This document shows positions 8,777 through 17,575 of a stretch of 64,000 nucleotides of DNA, piece after piece. The stretch's first letter is position 1, and every line of letters starts with the position of its first letter. This DNA comes from Chloroflexota bacterium (GTDB taxonomy: Bacteria; Chloroflexota; Anaerolineae; Anaerolineales; Villigracilaceae). Both the position numbers and the translations under genes were made by a program. The notes below the pieces were generated by a model. It had not been told where the DNA came from and did not search any database. It saw only the letters and a program-made list of their open reading frames with translations. The DNA lies in the NCBI GenBank assembly GCA_016195815.1, contig JACPYX010000019.1, positions 62,001 to 126,000 on the forward strand. Reading direction: 5' to 3'.

Positions 8777-8806
8777 AAAAGAGCGACCCGCCGGGTCGCT
8801 CTTTTC
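8777..8806 (+). terminator. Terminator of gyrA
   Basis: AAAAGAGCGACCC - GCC - GGGTCGCTCTTTT begins at the gyrA stop. The symmetric A and T runs let it work in both directions. The minus-strand pyruvyl transferase gene ends 130 bp further on; that short gap holds nothing else I can recognise. Confidence 0.92.
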
Positions 8807-8935
8807 TAAATTTTTTCTTCGCACTTGAAAAGGTTTTCTGGAAAGGCATTGAAATTCAAAAGCGGGAAATGAGAATAAGCAGAAAGTCTGAGTATTCTTT
8901 CGATATGTATGCCAGCCGAGAGTTTGAAGTATTGC

Positions 8936-10123
8936 TCAAATTGATTTACTTTTTAAAATATTCAATGCCTGACGAACAGGAATCATGCTCTTTTCACTGT
9001 ATTCTTCCAAATTGGTTGCAAGACGCGCATGGGTTTCCTTTTCATTCATCAATAATTTTGACATTATTTCAATCGCCTGGCTTGCGTCGTTTTCCTCGGG
9101 GTAGAAAATGGCGTCTGACAATCCCATTTCCCGCATAATGCCGATATGCTTCAGGTCAAATGCATACATCACTACCGGACAATTGGCCTTGAAAGACATG
9201 ATACTCCCATGGACGCGCGAGACCATGCTGACACGACAATGCCGATAAATGGCGGAGGCGGCACGCGGGTAAATCTCTTCATCAATGAGCAGGGCAAAAT
9301 TACCGTATCGGGCATTTGCCATGATCTTATGGCATGAAATACGGTCATCGTCGGGCGCGACTGTGTTCATCGGGACGAAGATGGGTTGATAGCCGTTTTC
9401 CCAAAGCCAATCCAGGACTGCACTGTAGGCGTCAATCTCTTTTTGAAATTGTTGCGGCGTTTGGGGCGTGTAATGTGTTTCCGCCTCTCCGTCAAAAGGG
9501 CGTAGAGTGCGAGGCGTCAGTGCCGCTAATAGACGATCCCCGGGGCGCCAGCCTGAGCGCTCCAACAAGTTCAGAACCGAGTCGGCGGGATCGGTACGCA
9601 GTAGAATGGCGGAATCGCCGCCAACAGTCATTTTTTCTGCGGATAGACCACAATCTAAAAAGAGTTGACGAGTAAATTCGTCTCTGTAGGTAATTCCGCA
9701 AGCGCCTTTCAACACCCAGCCAAAGATTTTTTTCGTAAACTTTGATTTTACTTGCTGGCTGGAAACCGACCAAAGGAAATATGGGACACGAAAAAGACGA
9801 GCCAAAATAGTCAGGACAAGCATGGCAAGAATCTGCGAAACCTGCTCAAAGAAAGGGACCGCGCCGCCAAAAATGAATAAGTCGCATTCTTTGAAGGCGC
9901 GTACTACGCGTTGAAATTCCTTGCGGGTGTTGATCGCGTGGATATCGAATTTAGAATCCCTCGAAGTATATGAATGCACATGATCTGGATTGGCGGTCAG
10001 GATTGTAAAACGGGCATCGGGATAAGCGGCTCCCAATAAGTCGGTAATCGCCAACAATAACGATTGATCTCCCACATTGTTACTTCCATACCATCCGCCC
10101 CAAAGAATAATTTGTTTTCCCAC
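8936..10123 (-). CDS. Polysaccharide pyruvyl transferase family protein
   Basis: Member of the PF04230 family (CsaB/WcaK-like), about 395 aa. The N-terminus QIILWGGWYGSNNVGDQSLL carries the GxxNxGD nucleotide-handling motif. The C-terminal half has SMVSRVHGSIMSFKANCPVVMYAFDLKH, the R-x-H segment typical of the family. These enzymes transfer a pyruvyl ketal to cell-wall or exopolysaccharide sugars. The start is not firm: I prefer GTG at 10123, which puts the motif near the N-terminus as in homologues, over a TTG at 10189 with no ribosome-binding site. No other polysaccharide gene adjoins it, so the substrate is unknown. Confidence 0.82.
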   Translation of the reverse strand: MGKQIILWGGWYGSNNVGDQSLLLAITDLLGAAYPDARFTILTANPDHVHSYTSRDSKFDIHAINTRKEFQRVVRAFKECDLFIFGGAVPFFEQVSQILAMLVLTILARLFRVPYFLWSVSSQQVKSKFTKKIFGWVLKGACGITYRDEFTRQLFLDCGLSAEKMTVGGDSAILLRTDPADSVLNLLERSGWRPGDRLLAALTPRTLRPFDGEAETHYTPQTPQQFQKEIDAYSAVLDWLWENGYQPIFVPMNTVAPDDDRISCHKIMANARYGNFALLIDEEIYPRAASAIYRHCRVSMVSRVHGSIMSFKANCPVVMYAFDLKHIGIMREMGLSDAIFYPEENDASQAIEIMSKLLMNEKETHARLATNLEEYSEKSMIPVRQALNILKSKSI

Positions 10124-10204
10124 TATTTTAGATACGTCCTTCGTTTGGGCGCATTTTTTGATTCGGTGACAGGATTTGTTGCGCCCCAAAATTCATAACA
10201 GATT

Positions 10205-10432
10205 CTAGATTCCAAATTTTCCCGTCACCAGCAGGAACAATGTGCCAAGGATACAAACTGTAAACATCAGCATTAAAACGATGAAGAATCGCTGGGGGGC
10301 GGTCATGCCGAGGATGCGGCCGCTGGATGAGCGGCGCGGCGCGGCGGCGCTTGTTCCCGCGGCCTCCTGGAATTGAGCTTCGTCTTCGTAAAACGGGCTG
10401 GAGTTGGCTTGTTCACGCAGATTATCAAACAT
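10205..10432 (-). CDS. Small C-tail membrane protein (75 aa)
   Basis: A 75-aa protein with a hydrophilic Ala/Ser-rich N-terminus (residues 1-45) and one C-terminal membrane helix (FFIVLMLMFTVCILGTLFLLV, about 49-69). It is preceded by GAGGTAACT before the ATG at 10432, so translation is credible. It sits just downstream of birA on the same strand. I recognise no family. The topology suggests an N-in, tail-anchored protein. Confidence 0.7.
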   Translation of the reverse strand: MFDNLREQANSSPFYEDEAQFQEAAGTSAAAPRRSSSGRILGMTAPQRFFIVLMLMFTVCILGTLFLLVTGKFGI

Positions 10433-10456
10433 AGTTACCTCTTTGCATTGATTCTA

Positions 10457-11236
10457 TCACACGGCCTGACGGAGGTGAATCTCTCCGAATTGGACTGTCA
10501 CGGGATTGCCATGTTCATCGCGCAAGCGCAGACTTCCATCCGGCTCAAGCCCAAGCAGTGTGCCGATTAATGGCAAATCGTTCCCAGCCCAGGCCTGCAC
10601 CCGTTCGCCGCGAAAAGCAAGCGCGTCTTCCCAGGCCTGCATGAATTCATGTGTGTCGAGGCGGGAGCGCCATCCGATTAGTGACGCGAGAATGTCACGG
10701 AATAATTCGGCGCGATCAACGGAAGCGCCAAATTCGCTTTCGATGCTGGTAGCGGGGAATAAAATTTGATCTGCGGGGGGCACAGACGCGGCTAACGCGT
10801 TGACACCCATGCCCAAAATGGACGCGTCGAGCGTGCCGCCCGTCCAAACCGATTCGACCAAAATACCGGCGGCTTTTTTCCCATTGATCAATACGTCGTT
10901 CGGCCATTTGATCTGCGCGGCGAGTCCGCGCGTTCGCAAAGGGTCAGCCAGGGCAAGCGCTCCCAGGCCTGTGGTTCGCGTTGGATGCGTGCGTTCGGCT
11001 GCAGTGGGGCGCAGGATCAGGCTAAAGGTCAGGGACGCTGCGGGTGGCGTAAACCATTTTCGTCCAGAGCGGCCGCGGCCGGCAGTCTGTTCATCTGCAA
11101 CAACGAGGGAAAGGTCTTTCGCGCCCTCAGCGGCCCAGGCCAATGCTTCATCATTGGTCGAGCCGACGGATGCAAAGTAACGCAGTCCGCCGAGCGGCAG
11201 GGAAGCAAGCGCATCCTGTAATTCGTGTTTGTTCAT
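10457..11236 (-). CDS. birA: Biotin--[acetyl-CoA-carboxylase] ligase
   Basis: Biotin protein ligase, 259 aa. It activates biotin as biotinyl-AMP and transfers it to the carboxyl-carrier lysine. The biotinyl-AMP loop GRGRSGRKW and KWPNDVLINGKKAAGILVE are both intact, followed by a C-terminal SH3-like domain (LRLRDEHGNPVTVQFGEI). The protein begins directly with the catalytic domain (FASVGSTNDEA), so it is a class I enzyme without the DNA-binding repressor domain. It is followed by a 75-aa membrane protein gene. Confidence 0.95.
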   Translation of the reverse strand: MNKHELQDALASLPLGGLRYFASVGSTNDEALAWAAEGAKDLSLVVADEQTAGRGRSGRKWFTPPAASLTFSLILRPTAAERTHPTRTTGLGALALADPLRTRGLAAQIKWPNDVLINGKKAAGILVESVWTGGTLDASILGMGVNALAASVPPADQILFPATSIESEFGASVDRAELFRDILASLIGWRSRLDTHEFMQAWEDALAFRGERVQAWAGNDLPLIGTLLGLEPDGSLRLRDEHGNPVTVQFGEIHLRQAV

Positions 11237-11296
11237 GGAATCAAAAGACCTGGCAGATTTTCCTGCTGTATCTGAAAATGTCAGTCTTATTGATGT

Positions 11297-12367
11297 TTAG
11301 GGAATGACGAAATAGGGGTTGAGGTTTTTGCCGCCTTCGCGCACTTCGAAATGCAAGTGAGCGCCGAAGGAGTTGCCGGTGTTGCCGACCAGTCCGATCA
11401 GTTGTCCGGCATATACCGATTGACACGGGCTGACGTTGATCTGGCTCAAGTGGGCATAGAGCGTGACATAGCCATTGCCGTGATCAATTTGTATCACGTT
11501 GCCATACCCATAATTCCATCCGCCTTGCGCCATGGTGACCACACCGCTGGACGCGGCGGAAATGGGTTCGCCTTCGTAACCGGTCAAGTCAAGCGCCAGG
11601 TGGCCGGCTCCATAGTTGTTGCCGGAGACCACGCGGCTTTGAATGGGCCAGACGAAGCCGGAACCGACCGCTCCGCCGGAGCACGAATTGCCGCCGATCT
11701 CGGAAGTGCCTGTGCCTCCCTGGGGATTACGTGCGATGGTGGGGATGAACTGACTCCAGTCCACCAGTTCGCGCTGGCCGCCCGGGATCATAACCATTGT
11801 GCCGGGCATAATGCGCGGATTGGTCAGGTCAAGGTTGTTGCCGGGAAAACCCAGAATGTCGTCGGGCTTTGCGTCGAACTGGCTGGCTACCGATTCGACG
11901 GTGTCATTTTCCTGCCATTTGTAATACACACCGTCCACCGGCGGAATGGTCAATTCGAGACCGGGTTTGAGATTTTCAGGATTATCCTGTAATACATCTT
12001 TATTGGAATACAGCAGGGATTCAGGCTTGATGTTAAATTTTTTCGCAATCGAAAACAGGGCATCGCCAAGTGAAACACGATAAGCAACCACACTGTAGCG
12101 AGGGCGTTCAGGGATATTGGTCTTCAGTTGCAGGTGACGTTCGATGCTTGTATCTGTCGAAGGATTGCTGGACGCGGGAGGCAGACTCGGCGACTGCGGT
12201 TTCTGATTCGGTTTTGTGGTCGGCAACGGATGCGTGGCGGGTGAGGCCACCACGACCTGAGTCCACCAGAAAGCGGATCCCAGCAACGCGGCCACGATCA
12301 GCGCGGTCACGCCCCAGGCGGTAACATTAAAACGATTGGCTTTCACAAACTCCAGAATTTTGTCCAT
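11297..12367 (-). CDS. LysM-domain M23 family metallopeptidase
   Basis: A 356-aa cell-wall hydrolase. Residues 15-37 form an N-terminal membrane anchor, followed by a Pro/Ser/Thr-rich linker. Two LysM-type repeats follow (about residues 93-140, YRVSLGDALFSIAKKFNIK; and 150-195, QENDTVESVASQF). The C-terminal LytM/M23 domain has GHLALDL near 265 and the zinc-binding HLHFEV near 340. It is expected outside the membrane, acting on peptidoglycan cross-links or as a LytM regulator. It follows rho on the same strand after 42 bp. A second, non-LysM M23 protein is encoded at 23052-24155. Confidence 0.92.
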   Translation of the reverse strand: MDKILEFVKANRFNVTAWGVTALIVAALLGSAFWWTQVVVASPATHPLPTTKPNQKPQSPSLPPASSNPSTDTSIERHLQLKTNIPERPRYSVVAYRVSLGDALFSIAKKFNIKPESLLYSNKDVLQDNPENLKPGLELTIPPVDGVYYKWQENDTVESVASQFDAKPDDILGFPGNNLDLTNPRIMPGTMVMIPGGQRELVDWSQFIPTIARNPQGGTGTSEIGGNSCSGGAVGSGFVWPIQSRVVSGNNYGAGHLALDLTGYEGEPISAASSGVVTMAQGGWNYGYGNVIQIDHGNGYVTLYAHLSQINVSPCQSVYAGQLIGLVGNTGNSFGAHLHFEVREGGKNLNPYFVIP

Positions 12368-12409
12368 TTTTTATCTGCCCGGTATTTGGAAACAACATCT
12401 TCCGATGCT

Positions 12410-13687
12410 TTATGCATCGTCTGTTAATTGCTCCAGAAACATTTGGTTATTCTTGGCGCGGTCGAGACGAGTAATGATGGCCTCGGTCGCGACGGTCTGA
12501 TCCATGCCTGCGCCGCCGGGAGGGGCCGAGACCATTTGGGCATACATCCGGCGCATCAGCCAGACGCGTTGCAGGAGATCAGGCCCAAGTAACAGATCTT
12601 CGCGGCGAGTGGAGGATCGTTCGATGTCCACAGCGGGGAAGATGCGGCGCTCTTGCAGTTTGCGTGAAAGCAACAACTCCATGTTGCCGGTGCCTTTGAA
12701 TTCTTCGTAAACCACATCATCCAAACGCGAGCCGGTGTCTACCAAACAAGTCGCGATAATCGTCAGCGAGCCGCCTTCTTCGATGTTACGCGCCGCACCG
12801 AAGAAACGTTTAGGCGGGTACAGCGCCGAAGGGTCCATGCCGCCCGATAGCGTGCGTCCCGAAGGGTTCACGACCAGATTGTAAGCGCGTGCCAAACGGG
12901 TAATCGAGTCCATTAAGATTACCACATGGCGGCCAATCTCCACCATTCTCTTAGCTCGGTCTAAGGCGATTTCCGCCGTGCGGACGTGGGATGTTACCGG
13001 TTCGTCAAAAGTTGAGGCCACCACTTCGGCGTCCACTGAACGATCCATGTCGGTCACTTCCTCCGGGCGTTCGCCAATCAGCGCGACCATCAAATGCACA
13101 TCGGGGTATTTGGTTGAAATTGAATTGGCAATGTGCTTCAAAATAGTGGTTTTACCTGCTTTAGGCGGCGAGACGATTAACCCGCGTTGTCCGCGTCCGA
13201 TCGGCGCGACAAGGTTGATCAGGCGCGAAGAGAGCGTGTCGTGATCAATTTCAAGGTCGAAGCGGGTTTGGGGAAAGATCGGGGTGAGATTTTCAAAAGC
13301 CGGCCGGCGGCTGGCCTCTTCCGGGTCCATGCCGTTGACCGTTTCCACTTTGAGAAGTCCAAAATGCCTTTCAGATTCACGCGGGGGGCGAACATGTCCA
13401 ATTACCATGTCCCCCGAACGCAGATCATAGCGGCGAAGCTGTGCTTGCGAAACGTATACATCCTGGTCGCTGATGCGGTAGTTGCCTGATCTCAGAAATC
13501 CAATGCCTTCGCTCATGATCTCCAGGATACCGCCGCGCAATTCGATGCCTTCTTTTTGCGCCTCCGCCTGGCGGATTTGAAGAATGAGCGGTTCCTTCTT
13601 TAGGCGGTTGAAATTGGGAACGTTGAAATCTTTAGCGACTTTGCGTAATTTCGACAGCGGTTCATTTTCGAGTTCTAGGATTTTCAT
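12410..13687 (-). CDS. rho: Transcription termination factor Rho
   Basis: Rho hexameric RNA helicase, 425 aa. Domains in order: N-terminal Rho_N helices (about 1-45), cold-shock RNA-binding domain (about 50-130, containing GIGFLRSGNYRISDQDVYVS), and the RecA-like ATPase with Walker A SPPKAGKTT near 180, LIGERPEEVTDM and ILMDSITRLARAYN (Walker B). The GG-SLTIIATCLVDTGSR segment is the Q/R-loop region. Length matches the compact form without a large N-terminal insertion. A leader of about 175 nt separates it from a candidate promoter, which would allow self-regulation, as known for rho in other bacteria. Confidence 0.97.
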   Translation of the reverse strand: MKILELENEPLSKLRKVAKDFNVPNFNRLKKEPLILQIRQAEAQKEGIELRGGILEIMSEGIGFLRSGNYRISDQDVYVSQAQLRRYDLRSGDMVIGHVRPPRESERHFGLLKVETVNGMDPEEASRRPAFENLTPIFPQTRFDLEIDHDTLSSRLINLVAPIGRGQRGLIVSPPKAGKTTILKHIANSISTKYPDVHLMVALIGERPEEVTDMDRSVDAEVVASTFDEPVTSHVRTAEIALDRAKRMVEIGRHVVILMDSITRLARAYNLVVNPSGRTLSGGMDPSALYPPKRFFGAARNIEEGGSLTIIATCLVDTGSRLDDVVYEEFKGTGNMELLLSRKLQERRIFPAVDIERSSTRREDLLLGPDLLQRVWLMRRMYAQMVSAPPGGAGMDQTVATEAIITRLDRAKNNQMFLEQLTDDA

Positions 13688-13869
13688 GCGGGTTCAATGC
13701 CTTTGTGGGATGAAAATATAAGCCAGCGCCCCATGGGTGCGAGCCGAGTTCAGAATGGGTTGTGACGAAGCGGGAAATCTTTCAAGATATTAACACGGGG
13801 GTTGAACAAGCAGGCGCCTTACAGTATGGTTTGATTGTCAAAAAACAAAAATTGGGGGGAAGTGACAAT

Positions 13870-13898
13870 ATTATAGCACGCTCGTTCGAGAGGCGCAA
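13870..13898 (-). promoter_or_regulatory. Candidate rho promoter
   Basis: On the minus strand TTGCGC (13898-13893), a 17-bp spacer and TATAAT (13875-13870). The -10 is perfect and the -35 matches at three positions. It lies between the cydDC stop and rho and predicts a leader of about 175 nt before the rho ATG. I see no strong hairpin with a U-tract in that leader. Confidence 0.5.
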
Positions 13899-13903
13899 GC
13901 GAT

Positions 13904-16900
13904 TTAAGCCATATTCAAGATTCTATTTTGTAGACTCCATAACCGGCGATAAAGATTATTCTGCGCCAGCAAGCCTGCATGCGTACCGCGCTCGACGATT
14001 CGACCGTGATCCATTACAAGTATTTCATTGAAATGTTCCAGGCCAATGAGTCGGTGTGTAATGAGCAGGGTTGTCCTGCCTTGCATTGTCTCAAATAAAG
14101 TGTTTAGCACTTGTTGTTCCGTCAATGGATCGAGATTGGCGGTCGGCTCGTCCAGAATCAGGATCGGGGTGTCCTTCAAGATGGCGCGTGCGATTGCCAA
14201 CCGCTGGCGTTCGCCGCCGCTGAGTCGGACTCCCTGTTCGCCGATGAGAGTATCACAGCCTTTTGGCATGGACGCGACCAGCTCATGGATTTGCGCCTTG
14301 CGCAGCGCTTCTTCGATCTCGGGCCGGCCGGCCGTTGAACGCGCCAATTTCAAATTCTGAAGGATGGATGCGTTAAAGAAATAACTGCTCTGCGAGACCA
14401 CCGCGATCTTTTGACGGACCTGTTCTTGTGTATATTCGTGAAGCGGACGATCGTCCAATTCTATTTCACCCTGCGAGTATTCCCAGAAGCGCAGCAGCAA
14501 GTTAACCAATGTAGATTTGCCCGCGCCGCTTGGTCCGACAATGGCGAGACTTTTGCCAGTTTGAAGATCGAAACTTATATTTTGCAGAGCAAGCACTTGC
14601 TGCGTTGGATATGTGAAAGATAAATTTGTAACTCGTAAATCGTAATTCGTAATCTGCGGCTGATCACCGGTCGCTGGCAGCTGATCGCTGACCGCTGGCC
14701 TCGCGTCCACGATCTCGAACAATCGTTTTGCTGAAGCGCGTGTGCTTTCCCACATCTGCGCGGCGAGCGGCAAAGGTGTGACCGCTTCAAAGGATGCCAG
14801 CGTAATCAGCGACAATGCCCCAAGCATTACGCCTTCGATTTTTCCCGTGCTGACAAGCGGAATGGCGAGGGCCAGTATCGTCCACAAGCCCATATTCGTG
14901 AGCAGGACGGACATGCCGGAGTTGATGCCAGTGACGAGGGCTAATCGTCGTTGCGCCTGGCTCACGGCGAGGCTGAGGTTATCAATGGCGCGTTGGTGGT
15001 CAGCCGCGCGGCCAAAGGCCAGGATGTCTGGCAGACCCTGAATGCCGTCAACGAGGCGGGCGTTGAGTTCTGCGCGGCGCGCGACCAGGTCTGAGCCGGG
15101 GGTGCGGCTGAGGCTTTGGGCGAGCAATGGCAGGAGCAGGCCGAGGCCGAGCATAAAGCCGAAGAGGGCATAGCCGAGTCGGGCGTCGAAAGAAGCGAGA
15201 AAGAATGATGCAAAAAACGCGACGATGATCGCCGTCAATGGTGGAGCGATCACGCGCACGTATAAGTTTTCCAGCATGTTTACGTCGGCAATGACGCGCG
15301 CAAGCAGGTCGCCGGCGCGATATTCCATCAAGCGGGCGGGGGCGAGGGGTTCGAGTCTTTCATAAAACCAAACGCGCAGGCGGGCCAGCAAACGGAAGGT
15401 GACATTGTGCGAGACGAGACGCTCGAGGTAGCGGAAGACAGCGCGGCTGATTCCAAAGAAGCGCACGCCAACGATGGCGACTTCAAGTTCTGCGATGGAG
15501 GGATGAAGCGCGGCCGCCGCGATGAGCCATGAAGAGGTTCCCATGAGCGCGACGTTCGCTCCAACAGTCAGCGCGCCGAGCAGGACGGAAAGGGCGACTT
15601 GATTCCATGAGCCTTCGAGAAATTGCAGCAGACGGAAGACGGTTGGCGGTTGGCGGTTGATGGTTGGCGGTTTCAGGTTGACGGTTGAAAGTTGAGGCGG
15701 TTGAAAGTTGATGGTTGATGGTTGATGGTTCGCGGCAGTTTGCAACCCTGAATTTTCAACTTGCAACTTGCCATGCGCTTTTACCATCTTTGCATAGACT
15801 CGGTCCTGCGCGAGAAGTTCGCTATGCGTTCCGGTTTCAATGATCCGGCCCGAATCCAGCACGATGATTTGATCGGCTTGAAAAACGGTATTGAGACGGT
15901 GCGCGATGGTGATAACCATCCGTCCCTGCATCAGGCGGCGGGCGGAATCTTCGAGCAGGCTTTCTGTCTCCGGGTCGAGGCTGGAGCTGGGTTCGTCGAG
16001 GATGAGCAGCGGCGCGTCTTTCAGGAATGCGCGTGCGATGGCGAGACGCTGTGCTTCGCCTCCCGAAAGCCGTGCGCCGCCTTCGCCGATGACGGCCTCA
16101 TATTTTTCGGGAAGCGATTCGATGTATTCATCAAGATGCGCGGCGCGCGCGGCGGAAGCGATTTCTTCATCCGTTGCAGTTGGTTTGCCGATACGAATAT
16201 TGGCGGCGATCGTATCGTGGAAAAGATGCGGCTTTTGCGGAACCCATGCAATACTGACGGTGGACGGCGGACTGTGGACCGTGGACGTTGAATAGCGGCT
16301 GACGATTTGACCCGATGTGGGTTGAATAAAGCCAAGCAAAAGATTGACCAAAGTGGTTTTGCCTGCGCCTGTTTTGCCAACCAGTGCGATGTGCTGGCCG
16401 CGTTGGATGGTCAGGTTTATATTTTCAAGCGCTGGCATGGTTTGGTTGGGATAAACGAATGAAACGTTTTCAAACGCGACGAATGATATTTTCTCGAAGG
16501 ACCGTTCACTGACCGCCGATGACCGATCACTGACAACCGGCGTATCCAAAATCTCGTAAATCCTTTTTGCGGCCGTTGTGCCTGCTATGCCTGCGTGAAA
16601 GCGCGTGCCGAGCATGCGCAGAGGCAAATAAAATTCGGGTGCAAGGATCAGCAGGAAGAAGGCCTGCTGGAATTCCATTTTAGAATAAAGCAGGCGCAGC
16701 CCTATCTCGACGGCGATGATGGCGGTGCTGAGCGTGGCGAGTAATTCCAGCGCGAGCGCGGAGAGAAATGTAACGCGCAAGACGCCGAGCGTGGCGTCAC
16801 GAAACTGGCCGCTGACGCGGGCGATGTTCTTTGCATGTGATTTGGATTGGCCGAAAAGTTTGAGCGTGGTCAGGCCTTGCAGGCTGTCTAGAAAATGGGC

Positions 16901-17482
16901 AGATAGACGGCTGAGCGTTTCGTATTGTTTTTTGGTAACTGCTTCTGCGCCTTTGCCGATCATGATCATGAAGAACGGGATAAGGGGCGCAGTGACCAGA
17001 AAGATAAAACCCGAAAGAAGGTCGAGTGGAAAGACAAAAAATAAAATGAATATCGGTACAAGCGCGGTGATAACAAGCTGCGGCAGATACTGACTGAAAT
17101 ACGCGTCGAGCGCTTCGATTCCTTCGACTGCGGCCGCGGTTAGCTCGCCGGTGCGTTCGCCGCGGCTGAAGGCGGGGCCGAGCGCGAGGATGTGGGCGAA
17201 GAGGCGGTTGCGTAAATCCGTCTTCACGCGCACGGCCACCGCGTTGGCGCTGACTTCGTTGACCCAGGCCAATATCGCGCGCGCCGCGATCATAACGAGA
17301 ATCAGTTGAAGTCCATACCAGGCTTGCTCAAAAGTATTCGATTGGAGGAAAACTGCATTGACGGTGCTGCTGAGCAGCCAGGCTTGCCAGATGGTCAGGA
17401 GTCCGGCCAGAAGTCCGGTAAGAATCGTTAAAGACAAAGCGAGGCGGGAATCGCGGGCGAGGGTCAAGAGTCTGCGGTGCAT
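13904..17482 (-). CDS. cydDC: Fused thiol reductant ABC exporter CydDC
   Basis: A 1192-aa fusion of two half-transporters that export glutathione/cysteine and are needed for cytochrome bd assembly. The first half (CydD-like) has membrane helices, Walker A VGKTGAGKTT near 370, signature LSGGEAQR and Walker B LLILDEPSSSLD. The second half (CydC-like) has VGPSGAGKST, LSGGERQR and LILDEPTANLD. The two are joined by a low-complexity linker (QPSTINFQPPQLSTVNLKPP-like) encoded by a 7-bp-period repeat. Three further repeat tracts interrupt linkers on either side of the nucleotide-binding domains. It is the last gene of the cydAB locus. CydDC fusions are known elsewhere, for example in actinobacteria. 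Confidence 0.94.
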   Translation of the reverse strand: MHRRLLTLARDSRLALSLTILTGLLAGLLTIWQAWLLSSTVNAVFLQSNTFEQAWYGLQLILVMIAARAILAWVNEVSANAVAVRVKTDLRNRLFAHILALGPAFSRGERTGELTAAAVEGIEALDAYFSQYLPQLVITALVPIFILFFVFPLDLLSGFIFLVTAPLIPFFMIMIGKGAEAVTKKQYETLSRLSAHFLDSLQGLTTLKLFGQSKSHAKNIARVSGQFRDATLGVLRVTFLSALALELLATLSTAIIAVEIGLRLLYSKMEFQQAFFLLILAPEFYLPLRMLGTRFHAGIAGTTAAKRIYEILDTPVVSDRSSAVSERSFEKISFVAFENVSFVYPNQTMPALENINLTIQRGQHIALVGKTGAGKTTLVNLLLGFIQPTSGQIVSRYSTSTVHSPPSTVSIAWVPQKPHLFHDTIAANIRIGKPTATDEEIASAARAAHLDEYIESLPEKYEAVIGEGGARLSGGEAQRLAIARAFLKDAPLLILDEPSSSLDPETESLLEDSARRLMQGRMVITIAHRLNTVFQADQIIVLDSGRIIETGTHSELLAQDRVYAKMVKAHGKLQVENSGLQTAANHQPSTINFQPPQLSTVNLKPPTINRQPPTVFRLLQFLEGSWNQVALSVLLGALTVGANVALMGTSSWLIAAAALHPSIAELEVAIVGVRFFGISRAVFRYLERLVSHNVTFRLLARLRVWFYERLEPLAPARLMEYRAGDLLARVIADVNMLENLYVRVIAPPLTAIIVAFFASFFLASFDARLGYALFGFMLGLGLLLPLLAQSLSRTPGSDLVARRAELNARLVDGIQGLPDILAFGRAADHQRAIDNLSLAVSQAQRRLALVTGINSGMSVLLTNMGLWTILALAIPLVSTGKIEGVMLGALSLITLASFEAVTPLPLAAQMWESTRASAKRLFEIVDARPAVSDQLPATGDQPQITNYDLRVTNLSFTYPTQQVLALQNISFDLQTGKSLAIVGPSGAGKSTLVNLLLRFWEYSQGEIELDDRPLHEYTQEQVRQKIAVVSQSSYFFNASILQNLKLARSTAGRPEIEEALRKAQIHELVASMPKGCDTLIGEQGVRLSGGERQRLAIARAILKDTPILILDEPTANLDPLTEQQVLNTLFETMQGRTTLLITHRLIGLEHFNEILVMDHGRIVERGTHAGLLAQNNLYRRLWSLQNRILNMA
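14629..14703. repeat. Heptamer-period repeat in cydDC (TCGTAAN / TGATCNC units)
   Basis: Two adjoining degenerate 7-bp arrays: TCGTAAA-TCGTAAT-TCGTAAT, then TGATCAC-CGGTCGC-TGGCAGC-TGATCGC-TGACCGC. In the protein this gives ITNYDLRVTN and a VSDQLPATGDQ-type stretch just before the second nucleotide-binding domain. It is outside the conserved transporter core. Confidence 0.7.
15640..15771. repeat. Heptamer-period repeat in the CydD-CydC linker (GGTTGAT units)
   Basis: More than ten degenerate units of GGTTGAT/GGTTGGC/AGTTGAT in register with a 7-bp period, ending with TCAACTT-GCAACTT. It encodes the Asn/Gln/Pro/Ser/Thr-rich linker between the two halves of CydDC. Confidence 0.8.
16258..16293. 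repeat. Heptamer-period repeat in cydDC (GTGGACN units)
   Basis: Units GGTGGAC-GGCGGAC-TGTGGAC-CGTGGAC-GTTGAAT. It encodes a short Ser/Thr/Pro insertion (STSTVHSPPSTV) after the first Walker A region, between conserved segments of the first ATPase domain. Confidence 0.7.
16501..16540. repeat. Heptamer-period repeat in cydDC (TGACCGN units)
   Basis: Units related to TGACCGC-CGATGAC-CGATCAC-TGACAAC. It encodes a VSDRSSAVSERSF-type stretch in the linker between the first membrane domain and its ATPase domain. Confidence 0.65.
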
Positions 17483-17485
17483 AAA

Positions 17486-17570
17486 AAGGTGTCAAGTGCC
17501 AGGTGTCGCGTGTCAGGTTAAAAGGTTGGAAGGTTGAGATGTAACCTGCAACCTTCCAACCTGCGGACTT
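17486..17570. repeat. Heptamer-period repeat and inverted repeat between cydB and cydDC
   Basis: GGTGTCA-AGTGCCA-GGTGTCG-CGTGTCA units are followed by GGTTGGAAGGTTG, which forms an inverted repeat with CAACCTTCCAACC. This fills the whole cydB-cydDC gap, so the intergenic region of the operon consists of repeat sequence. Confidence 0.7.
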
Positions 17571-17575
17571 GGGAT

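Noticed and set aside
14629-17570. Possible CRISPR array in the repeat-rich cydDC region
   Set aside because: Units are 7 bp, degenerate and contiguous, without unique spacers; they are in-frame coding repeats.
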